Shown here: positions 54,425-64,000 of the stretch, one piece after another | Layout: each line of letters starts with the position of its first letter | Numbering within the stretch: position 1 is the stretch's first letter | DNA from: Cynocephalus volans | Lineage: Eukaryota > Chordata > Mammalia > Dermoptera > Cynocephalidae | DNA length: 64,000 bases | Reading direction: 5' to 3' | NCBI RefSeq assembly: GCF_027409185.1 | Contig: NC_084462.1 | Span: 88,646,179 to 88,710,178, forward strand | Position numbers and translations under genes: made by a program | The notes under the pieces: model-generated | What the model saw: only the letters and a program-made list of their open reading frames with translations | The model's database searches: none | What the model was told of the DNA's origin: nothing

Positions 54425-55745
54425 AGTTGAAGCCAATGCTCATTTACCACTTCAAAAATCCTAGAGCCCTTAAGAATGATGCTAAATCTACTCTGCCTTT
54501 ACTCTATAAATGGGGCAACAAAGCCTGGATGACAGCACATCTGTTTGCTTCATGGTTTACTGAATATTTTAAGCCCACTGTTGAGATCTGCTGCTCAGAA
54601 AAGATTTCTGTCTATTAAAGTACTATTCAAAATATTATTTCTTTTGCATCACCGAGGAGCTCTGGTGAAGATATACAAGGAAATTAATGCTGTTTTCATG
54701 CTGCTAATACAGCATTCAATCTGCAGCCCATAGATCAAGGAGTAATTTTGACTTTCAAGTATTATTATTTAAGAAATACATTTTGCAAGGCTATATCTGC
54801 TCTAGATAGTGATTCCTCTGATGGATCTGAGCAAAGTAAATTGAAAACCTTCTGGAAAGGATTCATTGGTTTAGATGCCAGTAAGAACGTTAGTGATTCA
54901 TGGAAGGAGGTCAAAACATCAACAACAACAGCAATTTGGAAGAAGTTGATTCCAACCCTCATGGACAACTTTGAGGAGTTCAAGTCTTCAGTGGAGGAAG
55001 TAACTACAGATGACATGGAAATGGCAAGAGAACGAGAATTAGAAGAGGAGCCTGAAGATGTGACTGAAGATCTACTTCACCAGGAGTAGATTCCATTTCA
55101 AAAAACCACTTTCCTTGCTCATTCATGATAAACTTCAATGGATGAGGAGTCACTTCTTATGAATGAGCAAGGAAAGTGGTTTTTTGAAATGGAATCTACT
55201 CCTGGTGAAGATATTGTGATAATTGTTGAAATGACAACAAGGGATTTAGAATATTTCATAAACTTAGTTGATAAAGAAGCAGCAGGATTTAAGAGGATTG
55301 ACTCCAATTTTGAAAGTTCTACTATGGGTAAAGTGCTGTCAAACAGCATTGCATACTACAGAGAAATCTTTTGTAAAAGAAAAAGTCAACCACTGTCTTA
55401 TTTTAAGAAATTGCCACAGAAATCCCAACCCTCAGCAACCACCACCCTTATCAATTAGCAGCCTTCAACATTGAGGCAAAACCCTCCACCAGCAAAAAGA
55501 TTACAACTGGCTGAAGACTCAGATGATTGTTAGCATTTTTTTAAGCAATGAAGTATTTCTTAATTAAGATGTGTGCATTATTTAGGCGTAATGCTATTTT
55601 CCACTTAATAGATTATAGGATAGTGTAAACAAAACTTTTATATGCACTGAGAAACCAAAAAATTTGTGTGATCTGCTTTATTGCATTATTCATTTTATTG
55701 TAGTGGTCTGAAACTGCACCCACAATATCTCTGATGTGTGCGTGT
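54425..55745 (+). pseudogene. Tigger1 (pogo-type) transposase remnant and 3' end
   Basis: Nucleotide text follows Tigger1 through the C-terminal half of the transposase (54425-55520; readable stretches [53 protein letters not shown]) and the noncoding 3' end ('tgcactgagaaaccaaaaaatttgtgtga...cccacaatatctctga'). The terminal repeat and the N-terminal half are missing, and stops and frameshifts interrupt it. It carries a 52-bp inverted copy of itself. Confidence 0.9.
55075..55210 (+). repeat. perfect 52-bp inverted repeat in Tigger1
   Basis: Left arm 55075-55126 is the exact reverse complement of right arm 55159-55210, with a 32-bp spacer. The right arm is ordinary Tigger1 coding sequence and the left arm is the inverted extra copy. 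Confidence 0.97.
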
Positions 55746-55963
55746 ACTTGAAATTTTCTAAGAGAGTAGATCTTAAGTATTCTCACCACCAAAAGAAAGA
55801 GAGTTTGTTATGTGAGATGATGGATATATTAATTAGCTTGATTTTGGAAATCATTTCACAATGTGTATGTACATCAAAACATCACATTGTACACCTTAAG
55901 TATATACAATGTTTATTTGTCAATTATACCTCAATAAAGCTGGGGGGAAAAAAGAGGAAGAAA

Positions 55964-57339
55964 GGACTTCCGATCAAGATGGCAGAATAGATGGTCCCCA
56001 GCATCACCCTCTCGCAGAATCAACCAATTTACAACTGTTAAAAAGCAACGACAGCCAAGCTGGAGCCACTAGAGCTCAGAGGACGAGGAGGAACGACCTA
56101 CAGAGTGCATAAATGCAGGAGAAGCCACGATGAGAGAAAGGAACACTCCATCTATTTCGAGCCCTGGCTACTTCAAGCCCGCCTCTGCTGAGCACACAGA
56201 GCAAGGGCAGGCATAAGCCACAGCTGTGTCTTTTGTGTGAAGTTGCTTTGAGATGGCAGGGGAGAAGAGGGCCTTCATGGCCCCCAGGCCAGCAAGACCA
56301 CTAACAGGGCTCCCGTGGACCCACATAGGAGTTAGGGGCCACAGACAACTGAGAAAAGAAGCCACTCAGAGGCCAGTGAGTCATCGCAAGGGACCAGCAC
56401 ACGGCCCCATCCCATGGGAAGTGTTTGGGAGTGTGGGTGGCAGGGCAGACGGGCCCACCAGGGGAACACTGGGGCACAGTATGGACAGCTGATCTTCCCT
56501 TGAATCAGCACAGGTCCACTCAATGGAGACTGTCCAGGAATATAGAACTGTAGGGGGTGCAATCTGATGAAAAGTTTCAGTCCAGAGTTTCCTCACAACC
56601 CAGGTATACTGGACCTCACAAGACCCAGAAGTGCTTACAAGGTCAACAGTTAAAACCTGAGCTGCACAAAAATCCTTCCCCAGGGAATCAGCAGCAAAAC
56701 AACAATTTGGCTCAACTACAGGGCTCAAGTGCTGGTCCCCACAGGAAGTTTTCCCATTTTACAAGTAAGCAAAGGACAACTCCAGTGCAGAGTTTAAATG
56801 ATGGGAATAGTGAATAATCCAGCACAGAACTGAAAGAAAACACAAAAAACCCACAGATCAGAGACAAAGTTCTGATATTAATCAGTAAAGGTCTAACACC
56901 ACCAAAGAACACCTATATAAAACCTGGAAGGACCAGAATCCCCCCAGGACCCCAAGCTGGGTTGGGGGTAGCCAAGGGCCTCAGCCATGCCCCCACAATG
57001 TCCACATCCAGCCCATTGATGACCACCAGGCAGCCACCAGAAGCTCCCCAGACTCCCAAGCCAAGGTGAGGAGGACCAAGGGCCTCAGCCACACAACCCT
57101 AACATCCACATACAGCCCAGGGATGACCACCTGGCAGCAACCAGAAGCACCCCAGGTTCCTCTGCTGGAATGAGGGTGTTGCCACAGGCCTCAGTTATGC
57201 CCACCCTCCCTCCTGATTCTTCTTTCCACCCTATCCCCTTCCCCCTTCCATTTTCCTCCTCCCCCCCAACTACTCTGCAACAACATCTTAGAATGTAAAA
57301 ATAAAAATAATAATTAATTAATTAAATTTTTTTTTTAAA
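55964..57339 (+). mobile_element. SVA-like composite retroposon, copy 2 (with L1-like head)
   Basis: The head at 55964-56375 starts GGACTTCCGATCAAGATGGC then AGAATAG, an L1 5' UTR-like start. The unique middle spans 56376-56937. Three ~100-bp GC-rich units span 56938-57180 (each with an AGCCNAGGTGNGG-type start, GGGCCTCAGCCA core and CACATCCAGCCC), followed by a C/T-rich stretch at 57190-57270. The tail is CATCTTAGAATGTAAAAATA then AT-rich repeats. It has no coding potential. The flanks aaaaaagaggaagaaa and aaaaagagggagagac fit a target duplication. It is the longer of two copies. Confidence 0.75.
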
Positions 57340-57570
57340 AAGAGGGAGAGACACAGAGATGTACACACATAGAAAGAAATGCCACATGAGAACACAGCAA
57401 GAAGGCAACCATCTGCAAACCAAGGAGAGAGGCCTCAGGAGAAACCAAAACTACTGACACCTTAATCTTGAACTTCTAGGCTCCAGAACTGTGAGAAGGT
57501 ATATTTCTGTTGTTTAAGTCACCCAGTCTGTGGTATTTTATTACGACAGCTCTAACAAACTAATAGAGAT
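57340..57570 (+). mobile_element. MLT1-type LTR, 3' part (split)
   Basis: It resumes AAGAGGGAGAGACACAGAGA and ends 'cagaactgtgagaaggtatatttctgttgtttaagtcacccagtctgtgg...aacaaactaatag'. It repeats the AAGAGGGAGAG that ends the 5' part. Confidence 0.85.
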
Positions 57571-58239
57571 TTTCAAAACTCACCAGAAACAAATTTGCCA
57601 AAAACAGATGACAATTTTAATTCAACCACAAAAAAACTTCTAAAAACAATTGAACAATCATAGTTGTATAGGGAGAATACAAATTGTAAATATAGGATGT
57701 CAGGGAAGAACCTAACTGTATGCTCACTTCAAATATAATGATATATGTAGTATAAAAAAGTAAAAGTATGATGCATTTGTCAAGACCCATATAATTTTAC
57801 ATCACAAATTGAAAGCCTTAATGTATAAACATTTTTAAAAATCAAGAGGACAAGGGATTCCAGGATGGAATGCAGAATACAATAAAATAATATAAATGTA
57901 TTATATAACTTTAATAAAGGGAGTGGGAGGGGAAAGCTGGCCTAAGTAATTTTGGCAAGCGGCATTTTAACTGAAAAAAACTAAAGGAACTGTATATGAA
58001 AACTGTACTTGGAAAAATTGTTGCACAATGTGACATGGATTAACAATTCTGACACTGCTTTACATGTAAACTGGAGCTTAATTAGTAAATGGATGGTGGG
58101 AGGCAAGTTTCTCACTGTTGGAGAACAAAGTTACAGATAAGCAGGGGAGGTAGTCTAGAATGAAACATGTGGTACTGGATTAGAATTGAAGACATCAGTA
58201 TGAACTTATTTTAGCCTTATATAGATATGGCTAGATTTT
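57571..58239. repeat. unclassified old repeat sequence
   Basis: The end (about 58105-58205, 'gtttctcactgttggagaac...ggattagaattgaagacatcagtatgaactta') matches 19195-19290, so it is an interspersed repeat. I cannot name the family. Confidence 0.4.
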
Positions 58240-59575
58240 TTTTTTAAGTAGTTTGAGTTCTTTGTATATTCTGGATATTAATCCCTTGTCAGATGCATAG
58301 TTTGCAAATATTTTCTCCCATTTTGTAGGTTGTTGCTCTGTTAATTGTTTCCTTTACTGTGCAGAAGATTTTTAGTTTGATATAATCCCATTTGTTTATT
58401 ATTTTCTTTTTTTGCCTGTACTTTTGGTCATATTCATAAAGTCTTTGCACACTTCTATATCCTGAAGTGTTTCCCCTATGTTTTCTTTTAGGAGTTTTAT
58501 AGTTTCAGGTCTTATATTTAAGTCTTTAATCCATTTTGAGTTGATTTTGGTATATGGTGAGAGGTACAGGTCTAGTTTCATTTTTCTATGTATGGATTTC
58601 CAGTTTTCCCAGCACCATTTAGTAAGAAAACAAGTAACCCAATTAAAAAATGTGCAAAGGAACTTAATAGACATTTCTCATATGTAGCCATACAAATGGC
58701 CAATAGACACATGAAAAAATGCTCAATATCACTCAGCATCAGGGAAAAGCAAATCAAAACCACACTGAGATACACTCTCACCCCAGTTAGACTGGCTATT
58801 ATCAAAAAGGCAGAGAATAGCAAGTGCTGGTGAGGATGTGCAGAAAGTGGAACCCTCCTACACTGTTGGTGGGACTGTAAATTAGTGCAGCCATTACAGA
58901 AAACAGTATGGAGTTTCCTCAGACAACTACAGGTAGAACTGCCATACGATCCAGCTATCCCACTGCTGGGTATATACCTAAAGGTATGGAAATCATCATG
59001 TCACAGGAATACCTGTACTCCCATGTTTATTGTAGCTTTATCACAATAGTTGAGTTGGAATCAACGTAAATATCCATTAACAGATGACTGGATATGGCAA
59101 ATACAGTATACATACATAGTCAGTGGAATACTACTCTGCCATAACAAGGAATGAAATTCTGCCATTTACAGCAATATGGATGAACTTAGAGAAAATGACA
59201 TTAAGCCAGGTGGAAGGAAGGAAGGAAGGAAGGAAGGAAGGAAGGAAGGAAGGAAGGAAGGAAGGAAGGAAGGAAGGAAGGAAGGAGAAAGAGAGAGAAA
59301 GAAGAATCAAAATAATACATTCAACTTTAAAAAAAAAAAGAGAACAGAACTGTGATTATTAGAGGGGGTAAAGGGGGAAGGCAGGGTTGGCAAGAAACTA
59401 GTGAAGGGTCACAGAGATTGATTACATTTTGTAAACATGAATATATTAATTATCCTGATTTAGTCACCACATATTGTACACAGATATTGATGTTTGATGC
59501 TGTACCCCACAAACATGTATAATCAGTTATCTCTCAATACAAAACTGTCAAAACTAACTAAATAAAAATTTTAAA
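58240..59575 (+). mobile_element. twin-primed L1 (5' part inverted)
   Basis: 58240-58621 is L1 ORF2 in antisense and 58622-59575 is ORF2/3' UTR in sense. In L1 order the inverted part ends with the text for 'atatacaaagaactcaaacta' and the sense part begins 'aagaaaacaagtaacccaattaaaaa', the very next L1 segment. This junction is the hallmark of twin priming. The 3' end is near 59575. Confidence 0.9.
59210..59285 (+). repeat. (GGAA)n microsatellite inside L1
   Basis: About 18 GGAA units interrupt the L1 just after 'aagccaggt'. Confidence 0.97.
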
Positions 59576-59814
59576 AATTTAAAAAGTAATTATATATGTG
59601 TGTATTTATGAGTTAGTGTAAATACATACATTTTCTAGCTTTGTTCACTGGAAGGACATAGAAAAACTGATACCCCAATAATTGTGTACATACCCAGAAC
59701 CCAAATCTTGGTTTCTTAATTCTAACCTTTAATAAAAGGAGCCAGGACTCCTTGGAGAAATACAGGCAAACAGTTTTTTTTTTTCCTCAGGATTTCACCA
59801 TTTTTTTTAATGGT
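59576..59814. other. intron 10
   Basis: A T-run lies at 59775-59786. It is otherwise unrecognised. Confidence 0.4.
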
Positions 59815-60432
59815 TTTTTAAATATTTTTTTATTGAATCATAATTGATTATACATATTTTGGGGTTCAATGTTGATGTATGTGGATCAAATCAATATTAT
59901 TAGCATATACATTATTACAAATCATATTCTTTATGCCCCTTATCAAATCTCTCCCCATCTCCCTCCCCCCTACCTCTTATAACTCTAGATTTTTTTTCTC
60001 CTTCTGACAGAGTAACAGTTACTCTGTTGATTTGTTGCCTAGATGATCTGTCCAGTGCTGAGAGAGGTGTGTTCAGGTCCCCCACTATTATCGTAGCATA
60101 GGTGCTTCTTGTATCACTCTGGAATGGGCTTTGTGGAGAGAGACATCCTTTTCTTCTCTTTGGTCTCTGCTGGTGACTCTCTTTATGTCAATGCACTTGA
60201 GTGGCTGGTGGGCCATCTGCACGTTGGTGGTTGCATCTAGCCACTTATGTGGCAGCCGTGGCTATTGTGTTAGATGTGGTAGGCCACCCACATGGAACTG
60301 GTGTTTTGGGCATGCTCCTTGCCTGGTTGGTTGCAGGAGGAGGGGTCAGTTTCCGGATCCAGTCTCAGGACCCGGGCAGGCCCCATGGCAGCAGTGGCAT
60401 GCCTGGTTGTGGGAGGAGGGGTAGGCAAAGAG
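59815..60432 (-). mobile_element. internally deleted mini-L1, reverse orientation
   Basis: Reading on the - strand: a GC-rich 5' UTR-like part (60432-60140), a short ORF2 endonuclease piece (about 60120-60010, reading IVGDLNTPLSALDRSS), then a G-rich 3' UTR and tail (60000-59815) like that at 49845. Most of ORF1 and ORF2 is missing. The 5' part is assigned by context only. Confidence 0.55.
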
Positions 60433-61220
60433 TTTCAACATATCCTTATTTGTATACCTTGAAAGAGACAATCAAGATGGTTGAAACTAATAAAATACTT
60501 AAAATATAACTCAAGAAAACATTGCTGAAGGAAAAGAAGACTACATATTGAAAGGGAAGACCATGTATCAAGAAAAATTAAGCCATTATGGTCAACACTG
60601 ACAGATATAATAAGTTATAGGACATTAAAGATAAAGCATTCCTTGGGCAGCCAGATAAAAATATCAAGTCTCCTAAAGGAAAAGAAAACCAGATTTTCAA
60701 ATTTTCTCTCAGAAATATTATACTCCAGAAGAAACACCTACAAGATATTTAAGAAAAGAAAGGGTTAACCAAGCATTTTCTGTGCAACCAACCTGCCCTC
60801 TTATACAAAGGCTACAAATTGTTTAAAACGTGAAAAAGCTTTGAGAATTTTGTTCACTTGAGCCTTTCTTAAGGAAATAAAAGTGGCCATACTCTGGCCA
60901 ATTAAAAGATAGAAAAGATTGTATGGTTTGTATCTCAGAAGATTTGTAAAGATAAAAGGAAATATAATGTGAATGGGCATAAATTGTTTATTCTTCTGAT
61001 TAGAATTTGTGATTAGAGCTGTATAACTCTGTAATCTTAGAAAATCACATTGCTTCCTTGATCTGTTTACTTTGTACAAATTTTTTGATTAAACTATGAA
61101 ATTTCTTTTTAATTCTAATATTTTCAATATTGTTGCATATGAATTACTTATATATTGGGAAAAATCAGTAATGCTATTTTTTTACAGATATTGTACACTT
61201 TCTGCCTTTTGCATTACACT
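60433..61220. other. intron 10, unclassified
   Basis: 'aaacaacc...aagagacaatcaagatggttgaaact' and 'attttcaaattttctctcagaaatattatact' look repeat-like, but I cannot name the family. Confidence 0.3.
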
Positions 61221-61264
61221 GAAACAATTTATAATCCTCTTTGAAACAATTTATAATCCTCTTT
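61221..61264 (+). repeat. perfect 22-bp tandem duplication
   Basis: GAAACAATTTATAATCCTCT plus TT occurs twice, back to back and identical. Confidence 0.97.
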
Positions 61265-61560
61265 CCCTAGATTATTTTGTCTAATTTTTCCCTCCAATAT
61301 GAATCATTTTATTTATTAATTTTGTCAAAAATATTCTAGTGTATTAATTTTGCTTTTATTATCATTAATTTCTTTCTCAATCTTTTTACATGTTTATATG
61401 CTGTTCTTCTTTAACTTAGAGATCTGACGGTTTTGTACATTATTTTAAATTTTCTTGCTTAGTTATAAAAGCTTTTAAGGCTATGAATTTACCTCTGAGT
61501 AAGCCTTTATGCATAACTCATGAAGTTTAAATATAATGTTCTAACAATAGGCATCTTTCA
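61265..61560 (-). mobile_element. old L1 ORF2 fragment, reverse orientation
   Basis: 'ttttattatcattaatttctttctcaat...gttcttctttaactta...aaggctatgaatttacctctgag' is antisense reverse-transcriptase text. Confidence 0.6.
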
Positions 61561-62304
61561 TTATCTCAATTTAATCCATTTCTGAAAATGTGTCAAATAA
61601 CAAATTCTCAAATAGTGGGAGCTGACATTTCATAATTTAATTGAGAAGAATGACAGTACATTTCCAAATCACTCAAAAACCCTAACCAGATTCCCCAAAC
61701 ATTATTAAAACGCACAAATATCTATGCAATAACACACCAAGGATTTTTTCACACAATAAGTCATTTTAATAAACTAAGTACCTACCTGTTTAACCAATAA
61801 TGAACTTATTAGTGGATATGTTTGTGTGCAGTATTCAAAACATAGTACAGTATTAGCCACATGTTATACTTGCCTTCTGATGGCAATGAAGAAATGTTAA
61901 GATGTAAATAAACAATGAACTAATACAGTAAACATAACAAAGAAATTATCTAAATTGGGCCAGTGTTGCTCATCCCCTCAGGTGCCTAGCAGAGAGAAAC
62001 ACTGGGATTTAGAGGACAACACACAGGCCAAAAGCAGGGAAGATGATAGCAATAATGCTCAATGCTTTTAAACAACAAAAGCATGAGACATGATCTTGTT
62101 TGGACAACAGCTGACATAGAACTGTAGCATTAACTGTATTTTCTCACCCAGGCTCCCAAGCAATTTAAACATTTTCATAATGAATCAGTTGTTTTTATGG
62201 CTTTTGATTCAGAAAGGGAATTTTGAATTTAAATATTTTCAAGTTGTTATAGAGAATTACTGTTTAAACATGTTATTATTGACTTTAAAAAATTTTCTAT
62301 GATT
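61561..62304. other. intron 10, nothing recognised
   Basis: No exon-like frame matching the FAM227B continuation. Unique-looking. Confidence 0.4.
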
Positions 62305-62500
62305 ACTTTTTAAATTCTGTTATTGAGGTCTAATATCCACTACAGTGCACAAGTCTTAAGTCTTCACCTTGATTTTATACATACTCACACATATATATAC
62401 ATCTTTATACCATATACTTCAAGATATAGTACATTTCCAGTCCAGCATGTAGTTACAATTTTGATTTCCATTTTCACCCGTCTTTTAAAATAGCACTCTT
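62305..62500 (-). mobile_element. old L1 3' fragment, reverse orientation
   Basis: 'ttctgttattgaggtctaatatccact...gtgcacaagtcttaa' resembles the antisense 3' UTR of old L1s ('ttattgagatataattcacat'). Confidence 0.5.
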
Positions 62501-63519
62501 TAATGGCAAAATCTTTTGTGTTTATACTTTCATGATTAATGTCTACTTTTTTGCAGTATCTTAAACACTGTGGCCTGTATTATATTTGTATTTTGGAATT
62601 TATTGAGTTGTTCCTGTTATATAATAGTACATAGTGAAATATTATAAATGATATCTAATGACTTGAAAAAAAGTAATGTTCTCTGTTTGCAAAAAATAGA
62701 ATTCTATATATTGTATGTGTGGTTCTATAGACCACTGTACATGTGTGCTTCTACAGGATTTTCTTTATATTTCCAGTAGTTTCAATATATGTTGTATCTT
62801 TAATAAATAAAAAAAATCCCTTTTCTCCCATTAAAAATCATGTGAGTTTACAAAAGAGAAAAAAATTTTTGTGTGTAACATAAATCTTCACTTGATGAAG
62901 TTCAGGTACTTTTCTTACTCTTCTGTTACAATGAAGAATTTTTAGGTATTTTAGCTACTAATAATTTAACGCTGGATTAATTTTGTAAATACAACATAAA
63001 ATAAGATTTTTTTAGGCTTTAATTACAGTCCTATTACTTCAGAGGCAAACAAATTGATTTTACTTCCACCCAGTGGTATCTCAAAAATAGTTAACTTTTT
63101 CTTATAGAAAAAAAAACCCTTTACTCTCTTGCCGTAACAATTTTGATGTCTTCAGATTAATTCTACCAGTCATAGCCTTACAAAACTTCATGAAACAAGA
63201 AAAGTTTTTGTTTATTCAGTTGAAACTATCCATTCTGATATTTAAGTAGGATAAAGCATTTATATTAGTATTCTTGCTTTGCCTTAGGCAGTCCACATGT
63301 GGAATGAGTAGTATACTTTGAAGACCCATAGGATAGTTGACATTTTCAGCTAGATTTACCACAGAATTTCGAAACCTTTCATTGTAAATCTCCTGGATGA
63401 GTGCTATTTTCTCATCTTGATCTGTTTTATATATTCTTCTCTATTTACATAGTAGAAACCAATTAAAAGCATAACAGTTGCAAAAGAATCCACAGTTTTA
63501 TTTGTGTATTATATGGTAT
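62501..63519. other. intron 10, nothing recognised
   Basis: AT-rich. I looked for FGF7 and further FAM227B exons and found none. Confidence 0.4.
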
Positions 63520-64000
63520 ATACATGGAAAATCCTAGACAATCAGTAATAAAGTTAACTAGAACAAAAGGAGTCAGTAAAATAGTGACATATAAAATTTA
63601 CATACAGAAATCAGTAATTTTTACATTCACAAACAATAACCAGTTAGCAGACATAGTGGTAGAGGAAACCTCACATACAACTGCAATAGTTGAGAAGATT
63701 AAATTTGGGATAATAACAAGATTTATACAAAATATATATGAACAAAATTTTGAAACACTCCTGAAAGACACCAATGCAGACTTAAGGGTGAATGATTAAA
63801 CAAGCTGTGGTGCATCTGTGCTATGAAATACTACTCAGCGATAAAATGGAACAGACTATTGATAGATGCAACAACGTGGATGAATCTCCAGAGAATTATG
63901 CTGAGTGAATAAAGCCAATCCCAAAAGGTTACGTACTTATTCATTTATTTAACAATCTTGAAATGACAAAATTATAGAAATTGAGAACAGATTAGTAGTT
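63520..64000 (+). mobile_element. old L1 ORF2 C-terminal and 3' fragment, cut by window end
   Basis: 'acaatgcagacttaagggtgaatga', 'gaaatactactcagcgataaaatgg' and 'caacgtggatgaatctccagagaattatgctgagtga' are L1 ORF2 end / 3' text. The open stretch at 63524-63799 is decayed L1, not a host exon. Confidence 0.7.

Larger units (their letters stand above)
53411..55951 (+). mobile_element. mosaic element: L1 5' UTR, Tigger1 piece, L1 3' end
   Basis: It begins AGGAGTGACATGAGCAAGAT, the same kind of 5' end as the L1 at 19312. A GC-rich 5' UTR-like part with cacctgca/ccagagccacc-type repeats runs to about 54425. Tigger1 sequence follows to about 55745, then an L1 3' end (CTCAATAAAGCTGGGGGG at about 55930 and A-run). 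AAGAGGGAGAG at 53400-53410 and the diverged AAGAGGAAGAA at 55952-55962 fit its target duplication, so the mosaic probably inserted as one L1-mobilised unit. Alternatively Tigger1 entered later and the L1 body was deleted. Confidence 0.6.

Noticed and set aside
54748..55089. Open frame of 113 codons that looks like a real acidic protein
   Set aside because: It is the C-terminal part of Tigger1 transposase, broken upstream and downstream, not a host gene.
59123..59362. Open frame with a repeated GRKE pattern
   Set aside because: Produced by the (GGAA)n microsatellite in L1.
51881..64000. FGF7, which lies inside FAM227B in human
   Set aside because: No FGF-core coding sequence was found on the - strand, so it probably lies beyond the window.

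Overview
This is nuclear DNA from a placental mammal. It is AT-rich, intron-dominated and packed with L1, MaLR, Tigger and mariner remnants, MIR-like and tRNA-derived SINEs, and a nuclear copy of mitochondrial DNA. No bacterial-style gene, CRISPR array or operon is present. The SINEs point to the lineage. Several copies are built from units that read like tRNA-Ile, which I recognise as the CYN-SINE type of colugos (Dermoptera). I therefore infer a colugo such as Galeopterus, at about 0.75 confidence and without a database check.

The single protein-coding gene I can support is FAM227B on the + strand. It is represented by its CpG-island promoter (about 3005-3560) and nine coding exons: 11678-11725, 13969-14022, 27419-27650, 30570-30637, 35331-35366, 35833-35937, 37590-37688, 46672-46773 and 51754-51880. 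Every exon has AG/GT borders, and all join in one reading frame with no stop, giving about 290 residues. These include the diagnostic FWWWF segment of the FWWh family. The gene runs off the right side, because the exons for its C-terminal part are not in the window. In human, FAM227B lies head-to-head with DTWD1 and contains FGF7 in opposite orientation. I see no coding exon of either neighbour here.

Layout: 1-3000 is upstream sequence with one dimeric SINE. The CpG-island promoter carries an RFX X-box-like element, a GC box and an ETS site. From 3.8 to 11 kb there is a 5'-truncated L1, a GC-rich composite retroposon (copy 1) and old L1 fragments. The first coding exons span 11.7-14 kb. Intron 14.0-27.4 kb holds a local duplication and a nearly full-length L1 (19.3-26.9 kb), itself interrupted by a MaLR solo LTR and two mariner-type MITEs. 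From 28.5 to 29.4 kb there is a cytochrome b/tRNA-Thr/tRNA-Pro NUMT. The middle exons lie among MER2, MaLR, a tailless tRNA-derived insert and an L1 cluster with a dead mariner transposon (37.7-45.3 kb). An ERV LTR lies at 48.2-49.2 kb. At 53.2-57.6 kb an MLT1 LTR is split by a nested L1/Tigger1/L1 mosaic and composite retroposon copy 2. From 58 to 64 kb there is a twin-primed L1, an internally deleted L1 and older L1 pieces.

The best candidates for something undescribed are: the SVA-like composite retroposon family (L1-like head, unique middle, roughly 100-bp VNTR, C-rich stretch, AT tail; two copies); a perfect 52-bp inverted repeat inside an old Tigger1, which looks like a short template-switch event; and a tRNA-half insertion with a 17-bp target duplication and no poly(A).
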